Positions 57,384-64,000 of a stretch of 64,000 nt of DNA are shown piece by piece (position 1 is the first letter of the stretch; every line of letters starts with the position of its first letter). The stretch is taken from assembly GCA_037176845.1 (NCBI GenBank), contig JAYKXP010000019.1, positions 434,001-498,000 on the forward strand. Reading direction: 5' to 3'. Source of the stretch: Paramarasmius palmivorus (Eukaryota > Basidiomycota > Agaricomycetes > Agaricales > Marasmiaceae). A model generated the notes under the pieces. The model had not been told where the DNA came from. It made no database searches and saw only the letters and a list, made by a program, of their open reading frames with translations. The position numbers were made by a program, and so were the translations under genes.

Positions 57384-59667
57384 ATGTTCCTTGCACGCAT
57401 CGGCCGCGCCAGTCTTGTATGGCTTTTGTGTTTTGTCACTTGGGGTACCCTTGCAGAGATCTACGAGGACGTAGCGGATCTTCCGGTGACAGAATATGAC
57501 TTCGTGGTGGTCGGAGGTAAGTTGGGATCAGGAACGATTGCTGCTTGCTCATACACTAAAAATTGCACAGGTGGAACGGCGGGAGGTGTTGTTGCAAATC
57601 GCTTGACGGAAGATGGGTCTCACAAGGTCCTTCTTTTGGAGGCTGGTGGGCTGTACGTCCATATACTCACCATGCTAATCGAGAACTGACGCAATATAAC
57701 TACCAGTCCGATCGATAGAACCCAGATTGACGTGCCATTTTTCTTCACTCGAAGAACCGCTCAGTACGATTGGAACTTCACGACCATTGACCAGCCCGGT
57801 CTCAACGGAAAAGCAAGTGGGATGCCAAGGGGTTTCGTACTCGGCGGAACGACTTCCATCAGTGAGTCTTTTGATACCACGCGAGCTTCTCTTATGCGTT
57901 CTCATTGATGTGTTGCTTTAGACGGTATGTTCTACACCCGAGGTTCTGCAGAAGATTTCGATCGTTTTGCTGCTGTAACTGGCGATCCTGGTTGGTCATG
58001 GGCAGAGCTACAAAGTTTTATTGCATTGGTTCGGATTATTTTTCTCACCACTCGGCCGCCTCTCTCATCTGAACTTAACAGAATGAAAAATGGGTTCCAC
58101 CTGCAGACGGACGTGATACTACTGGTCAATTCACGCCTTCTGTACACAGTACAACGGGAATGAACGCAGTCAGTCTTCCGGGTTTTTTACAACCCATCGA
58201 CCACATGGCTCTGCGGGCTATTGAAGAACTCGGCGGAGCATTTAACTATAACGAAGACATAAATTCGGGAAATCCACTTGGATTTGGTGGGTGTAACCCC
58301 CTCTCTCTGTGCAAGCTAGCTCGCTGATAGTGCCGTAGGTTGGCTTCAGGTGACAGTAAACGGTCGCAATCGTAGTGGAGTTCTCGCTTCTTATCTCGCA
58401 CCAGAGTTTGTTGCGAGAGAGAATCTAGACATCCTCTTACATGCTAGGGTATCGAGAGTTCTGCCGTCGGAAGGTTATGATACAGAACTCCCTGCGTTCC
58501 GTTCCGTGGAGTTCGCACAGAATCTAGACGGTCAGCGTTTTACTAGCACATCTTCTACCTGGGGTTTGATTTTAAGTCCTTCACAGGGCCCCTATTCAAC
58601 GTCAGTGCATCCAAGGAAGTCGTGCTATCTGCCGGTGTGATAGGCACGCCGCATATTCTCCTCAGTTCTGGCATAGGCGATGCCTCCGAGCTTGACGCAG
58701 TTGGCGTCACACCACTGGTCGATCTCCCAAGTGTAGGCAAAAATTTAACTGATCAGCCGCTTGCGGGAAACTTTTGGGTGGTCAACTCGAATCAAACGTA
58801 CGATCGTGTCTGGCAAAACAGCACCTACTTGGATGAAGTACTCGAAGAGTGGGAAACCCAGGGCACAGGTCCTTTGGTCGACACACTCGCGAATCAAATC
58901 GCCTATTTCAGAGTGAATGATACTATTACCGAAAGGTTTGGGGATCCTTCAGCGGGGCCGAACACTCCTCACATCGAACTAATCGTTGGGGTATGATAAT
59001 ATTATTTACTACTTTATCAAACAACTCAATATTTATTTCAGAACGGCTATTGGCCCGGTACACCGCCAAACGGGAGTTATTTGACGATTGGTACCCTGGT
59101 TGTTAGTCCTGCTTCTCGTAAGTCATTTGAGCATGTCTCCTTACCATATCAGACCATATCTGAGTACGGCACATAGGTGGAACGCTAAAATTGAACGTAT
59201 CGGACCCATTTGCCGCACCGTTGATCGACCCTGATTATCTTTCTTCCGAATTCGACGTGCTCGCAATGATGGAAGGGGTTCGACTAGCGGCAAAGTTCCT
59301 CGAATCATCAGTATGGGATGGGTATATCGTGGAACGTTACAGCGCGTTTGCGGATGTGAACCTCGACGATGACCAGCAGCTAGAAGACTATGTACGCAGC
59401 GCCTCCGCGACCTCTGACCATCCAGTCGGTGGCGCGACTATGTCTGCTGTCGACGCCGAATATGGCGTTGTTGATCCTGATCTGTTAGTGAAAGGAGTGG
59501 AGGGCCTGAGGATTGTAGATGCCTCCGTATTTGTGAGTAGCTTTCTCTTGATTCGGCTTCCTATATCGACATCTCTATTATAGCCTTTCGTCACCTGTGG
59601 ACATACCCAGGCGCCAGTATACATTATCGCAGAACGCGGCGCAGATCTTATCAAGAAGGCCTGGTAG
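57384..59667 (+). CDS. secreted GMC oxidoreductase, aryl-alcohol-oxidase type
   Basis: FAD-dependent GMC enzyme (CAZy AA3) of about 590 residues in ten or so exons. The signal peptide MFLARIGRASLVWLLCFVTW is followed by YDFVVVGGGTAGGVVANRL, whose GxGxxG-type site is formed across the 57517-57570 intron. GMC signature blocks: MPRGFVLGGTTSINGMFYTRG, VLSAGVIGTPHILLSSGIGD and LPSVGKNLTDQP. The two active-site histidines of the family are present: one in SDHPVGGATMS and one in VTCGHTQAPVY after the last intron. Family knowledge: aryl-alcohol oxidases oxidise aromatic or aliphatic alcohols and give H2O2 for lignocellulose peroxidases. Apparent stops in the genomic frame all lie in introns. Intact. 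Confidence 0.9.
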
Positions 59668-59960
59668 TAGAACGAGTGGATACACCTAGAAGGGCAAGCA
59701 TGAAAGTTTTCATTGAGAAATGGAGGAGTTAAATACCTAGCTATCGGCCGCTGGCAACGATGGTACTTAAAATGGTATGTATTATCTCTGATTGATATTG
59801 TGTATTTTACGCTGCTTGTCTGCACCCTCAACACCTTTGCATTGTTGAGGCCCTTCTGCCTCTAAATAGTCTCTCTGACCTTCTCTAGGCTTGTTCAATT
59901 CCAAGTCCCTACTACACATGTACAATATCCAACAAACATGTCGTAAAATAACAACGAACT

Positions 59961-60962
59961 CTACTGCGTAAAATCGATGCAAGATTGGTATGTCTGGCTA
60001 TTGCTAAATTTGCAAAGAGAATGAATTAGGAGTACCGACTTCAAACTGGGGACTCACGAAGTAGCGTACCAGAACCACCTATCAGAAGACAGTATGAGCC
60101 TCCGTGAAAGAGGTATTTACAGCTGACTCACTGAATGGCACAGGCGCCGGCTTGGCTACATTGGCCACCGAGGTCGGGAATGGTGACATCAAAGTCCGTT
60201 TCATTCTTTGGCCACTTTGATGGACCAAGAGTTTCATCTGCATAGACAGGCCATGTGAAGAGTCGTGAAATGGGTTTCTGAGCCTTGAGGTCAACCTGTA
60301 CAGTGGTTTAATCCAACTATTGATGCTCCATACGCCAGAGAAAGCTTACAACGGAGACATTCTAAGGCAGATACCAGTCAACCACAGATTCCTCTCGAAA
60401 GAAAAAGAAACATACCGCGTAACCAGTGTGATGAGCCACCAAATCGACCTTCATGTTGACGACAGTTCCAGCCTCGTACACTCGGGTGTTGCTGACATTG
60501 TCGTCGTACTGAAACCAGGGCTTTTGAATACAAGTACACCACAAGAGATCAGAATCCCTACTTGGGCACCCCTGCAGAAGTATAGGTGACAAGCATCGGC
60601 ATCGTAGTTCGAGTCAATAGCTTTTCGTGCATTCTCAAGCTGAGGGTTGGTCAGTCACCCAGAACGCGAGTCCCAACTCCTGAATCACATACGGGTCCAG
60701 TCAAGTCTGAGAAAAATCGTCAACTAAAGAGGATGCTTCTCAAAATAGGATGCTTCTCACCCGAGGTTAGGACCTTGTAAACGGCAGCACCGCATGCATT
60801 CTGCGCGACAGTGCTATACTATTCATAGCATTAGCCACATGACTCAAAGCGAACGCAATGAGGGAAGCTGCTCACCTTACGAGGTGTAGGAGTAGTCACC
60901 CTTGCATGTCCAAGAGTACGAACAACGAGAGCTGCGAGCACAACTACCAAAAGCTTGAACAT
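59961..60962 (-). CDS. Egh16-like secreted protein, copy 2 (intact)
   Basis: Egh16-like family (PF11327), about 215 residues in seven or eight small exons. The signal peptide MFKLLVVVLAALVVRTLG ends directly before HARVTTPTPRK, so the mature protein would begin with His, as in copper-dependent polysaccharide monooxygenases. Blocks in order: NACGAAVYKVLTS, DLTGP, SNYDADACHLYFCRGAQ, YDDNVSNTRVYEAGT, VDLVAHHTGYA, ISRLFTWPVYADETLG, PDLGGQCSQAGACAIQ, WFWYATSNSQTYQSCIDF. The paired cysteines fit a disulphide-rich secreted fold. A TATAAG lies about 70 bp upstream on the minus strand. Its relative at 35 kb has an in-frame stop. Role in this fungus unknown; relatives are described in infection-stage biology of other fungi. 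Confidence 0.83.
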
Positions 60963-61546
60963 GGCTATGAAAGTTGATCAGAGAGCGACACAAGCAGGTT
61001 CCTTGCAAATCCAACACGCGACTGTAATACTTATACTTTTGTTCGGACATCTTGGCGGTCCGGGCGGATACCCAAGTCGAAGCCAAAAATTGAGTCTAGC
61101 GGACCGTCGCAAACACGTCGGTTATTCTTCGCGTCGAAATAGGCTGGGAGGCGAGTATATTACAGAACAGAGTCATATTCGCGGCCATATGCATCTTGAT
61201 CATTTCTTGGAAGTGTCAGTAACAAGTACCCCATGATGCAATCCACTTACCTCTTTGCATTTTATTTGCGTCAAAAAGGATCCCGGATCACAGGAACCGT
61301 CGTAAATGAAGGCTTTCTAGCTTCTGAGTCGTCCTCATCAACGGATATACCTCTTGCTTTCTTCGCTAGGAGAGATAGCTAATTTTGTTAACCCATTTTT
61401 ACCAGTAGTTGTAGTGATAGAAGTATAAAGCTCGGTCTCGCAAAGCGAATTGCGAGTTCAAAACGTGGAACCTAGAAAATGAAAAGACAGTCACATTCAT
61501 TCATAAAGATATGTTACACAGCCCCACATATTGAAAGCGAAACTAA
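60963..61546. other. intergenic region
   Basis: Promoter side of the Egh16-like gene and the 3' flank of AKR copy 4. No other feature seen. Confidence 0.4.
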
Positions 61547-63255
61547 TCAGTGCCCAAAGACTGGTTGGGGTACATAAAGTTCTTCAAGATACTTGATTTC
61601 TTCCTCAGTGAGCTTGACATCCAATGCACCTAGAGCGAATTAAGCAACACATGAGGAGACTACGAACGGCAGACGAACCAATCAAATCCATGAGATTCTT
61701 GATGGACGTAGTTCCGACGATAGGGGCCGAAACGCCTAAAAGTTAACGTTCATCATTAGCTACCCTGAGGGCTCTGAGCATACAAGGAACCGACGACTGA
61801 CCATCTTTGGCCATAGACCAGGCGAGTGCGATCTGCGCCATAGACGCTCCTTTCTTCTTCGAAAGTTCCTCGACGCTAGCAGCAAAAGAGTTAGAGCGAA
61901 GCTGAAGATGAGATATAATCCCTTACCGAGCTACAATTTTTTGAGTAGCCTCTGGGGCGCCGCCACGCCACATTTGAAGCCATAAGTCTGTCTCGCTACG
62001 CGCAGTCTGCTCGGACCAAGGACGACAAAGAATTCCTCTGGCTAGCGGAGACCAGGGGATAGCACCGACGCCGAAATACTTCACAAGTGATTAGATGTAA
62101 GCTAATGCTCGGAGCTTGAGCATGCTAACCTTCAGAGTTGGGAACATTTCCCTCTCTTCCTCACGATAGAGCAGGCTATGGGAGTTCTGCATCGAGATGA
62201 AAGGAGTCAAGTTGTGAGTGATGGCGTAGTCTGTCAACAAGGACGCTGGTCAATGATAGGACTCTGGCGAGTAAGAGTAAGGGCTTACTCTGCATAGCGT
62301 GGACTAGTAGGCCAAGTGAGTTCACGTTACGATGGTAGAATAAGGAGACGTACATTGCCAAGCGTAGCAAGAGGACATTCCAATATATCGGACCCAGCCC
62401 ATCTTGACTATGTCATGGAGAGCTTCCATCTGTCAATATAAAGGTCGGATAAGGTAGGTCTCTCCAAAAGGCGAGCACTTACCATCTCTTCGAAAGGAGT
62501 GTCTTGATCCAATCGATGACCTATGAGCTATCAATCAGATTCCTGTTCAGAAAGTGATATGGAGAAGACTTACACTGAAGTACATCGATATAGTCAAGCT
62601 GGAGACGATCCAAGCTCTTTCGAACTGCGTCGAAGATATGCTACGTTCAGAGCTAAGTTTCACTTGGCGCGACTATCAACAGGTGACCGACCTTACGGCT
62701 GTTTCCTCCTTGATTTACATATCCATCCTTCTCCGCGTCCTTGAGATTATAATATACTGCTTGCTTTGGGTTAGAACCCCGAACTACGATACCTGTGAAC
62801 TATGCACGGGTCAGAACCATATCCATCAAGACGATTAGACTTCAGCTCACCTTGGTCATTACGACAATTTCTTCACGAGGAAGTTCGAGTTGTTTGATGG
62901 CTTTGCCTAGAATAACCTCAGACTGGCCATTGGAATAGACCTGTCGGGACGCTGATGAGATAGATCTTTAAATAGGACGATTCTTCGCGTTTACATTTGC
63001 GGTGTCGAACGTGTTGATACCAGCGTCGTACGCAGCCTTGATATGTTTAATAGCCTCCTCCTCAGGAAGGACCCATGGCTCCCAGTTCAAGTTATCGCCG
63101 TAGGACATACATCCCAAGATGATCCTAGAAACTTTCAAGCCGGACTTGCCAAGGCGCACTGTGAGGCGAAATGAGTGAAAAACACATTGCTCAACGTGGT
63201 TGGAGTTTGTACCATACTGCATCTTGGTGGACCTTGGACTGGTGACTTGCGACAT
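61547..63255 (-). CDS. aldo-keto reductase, copy 4 (different subtype)
   Basis: AKR of about 345 residues in roughly twelve exons, far more intron-rich than copies 2 and 3. Start MSQVTSPRSTKMQY, then VRLGKSGLKVSRIILGCMSYG, PWVLPEEEAIKHIKAAYDAG and [12 protein letters not shown] (Asp, Tyr). Lys is in IVVMTK before an intron, His in DVLQCHRLDQDTP formed across an intron. Later parts include IGMSSCYAWQ, ISMQNSHSLLYREEE, SMAQIALAWSMAKD and SAPIVGTTSIKNL. The end is YVPQPVFGH with the stop at 61547-61549. Subtype resembles VrdA/yakc-like fungal AKRs. A TATATAG about 70 bp upstream (63323-63329) may be its TATA box. The join around 62280-62350 is the least certain. Confidence 0.83.
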
Positions 63256-64000
63256 TGTGTATCGACTGATTTGGATGTTCGGTTTAGACAATTCTGGTAA
63301 TGAAAGGCTCAAGATCCACTCCTATATAGGATATGGGTAACCGTACCACTAGCATCTTGCAAGCATAAAACGACGCGTGTCGACAGGACCAAGCGAACCT
63401 TCGGAAGACTACCGACGCAGTGAGATCTTGTTGGACGAAATGGTTCTGACTAGAACGGCCCGAGGAGTCGACTTGAGCAGGGAAAGGTTCTCATGTTCTC
63501 ATGATATAAATCTGATGGCAAAATCAATATGAGGTGGAAGAATTGGTTTGAATACGCAAGCACTCACCCTTCACCTCGATATAGCAGTTTTACCCGCAGT
63601 GCCGTCGCGTTCCTAAGGCAGAGCATTTGAAAGGCCAGTGAAGGGCAAGCCGAAGGCACGCGTCATCACAGTAGAGACTGAGTATTGCGCGTACTCCGAA
63701 AGGCCTCAGGTAGTCTAGTGCGGACCTCGAAAATTTGACAGCGGCGGGACGGCATAGCGAAGTATTACTGAATTAGGCAAGATGCACTTGAACTTGAGTC
63801 TTGAGCTCCTTGAGGCGTTCGCTCCTGCTCTCCTTGCACTTCCCAGTGATTTACAATTTCATTGAACAGTGACTGATACTAGTACAAACATCCCTAAGAG
63901 TACAACTATTGACGACAAGTTATAAATGTAAACACGATGTCATCGATGTATGTATTAAATCTGAAAGGCGTGTCCACAGAAAACGGCGTGGCCAAGGCCG
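63256..64000. other. upstream region of AKR copy 4 and window end
   Basis: No gene recognised in the last 0.7 kb. Confidence 0.4.

Overview
The window is nuclear DNA of a filamentous basidiomycete, very probably an Agaricomycete. Genes are broken by many short GT-AG introns of about 45-75 nt. Several families are typical of, or restricted to, mushroom-forming fungi: DUF6699 proteins, large STAND-type plus EF-hand proteins, OrdA-like P450s, aryl-alcohol-oxidase-type GMC enzymes and CE12 esterases. No bacterial features (operons, CRISPR, rRNA) are present and no tRNA could be supported. Gene boundaries and splice sites below were joined by eye from the sequence and from comparison between paralogues within the window.

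Layout. 0.5-4.9 kb (+): an Msb1/Mug8-type polarity protein. 5.4-14.7 kb: two paralogous microsomal P450s in divergent orientation, with a dead aldo-keto reductase (AKR) carrying a 328-bp terminal-inverted-repeat insertion and a small secreted RlpA/expansin-like protein between them. 15.4-28.8 kb: a gene-poor stretch holding five related genes, four with a DUF6699 domain and one short relative. All but one carry an RVxF/W-type short motif near the N-terminus. 30.4-37.6 kb: two living AKR genes mixed with small secreted proteins (one live copy on each strand plus a dead tandem copy next to a 254-bp MITE) and an Egh16-like secreted protein with an in-frame stop. 38.9-44.4 kb: a CE12 rhamnogalacturonan acetylesterase-like protein that seems to have lost its catalytic His, a secreted M28 aminopeptidase and an F-box protein. 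46.3-51.7 kb: an L-amino-acid-oxidase-like flavoenzyme and an UNC93-type membrane protein. 51.9-56.6 kb (-): a long STAND N-terminal/EF-hand protein. 57.4-63.3 kb: a secreted GMC (aryl-alcohol oxidase type), a second, intact Egh16-like protein and a fourth AKR of a different subtype.

Together the content fits the accessory, environment-facing part of a saprotrophic or plant-associated fungus: secreted H2O2-generating and wall-active enzymes, P450/AKR detoxification or secondary-metabolism genes, and lineage-specific families that are duplicating and decaying. The least explained items are the DUF6699/RVxF gene cluster, a P450 intron whose sequence recurs 50 kb away (an introner-like candidate), and two distinct inverted-repeat elements, each next to or inside a dead duplicate gene.
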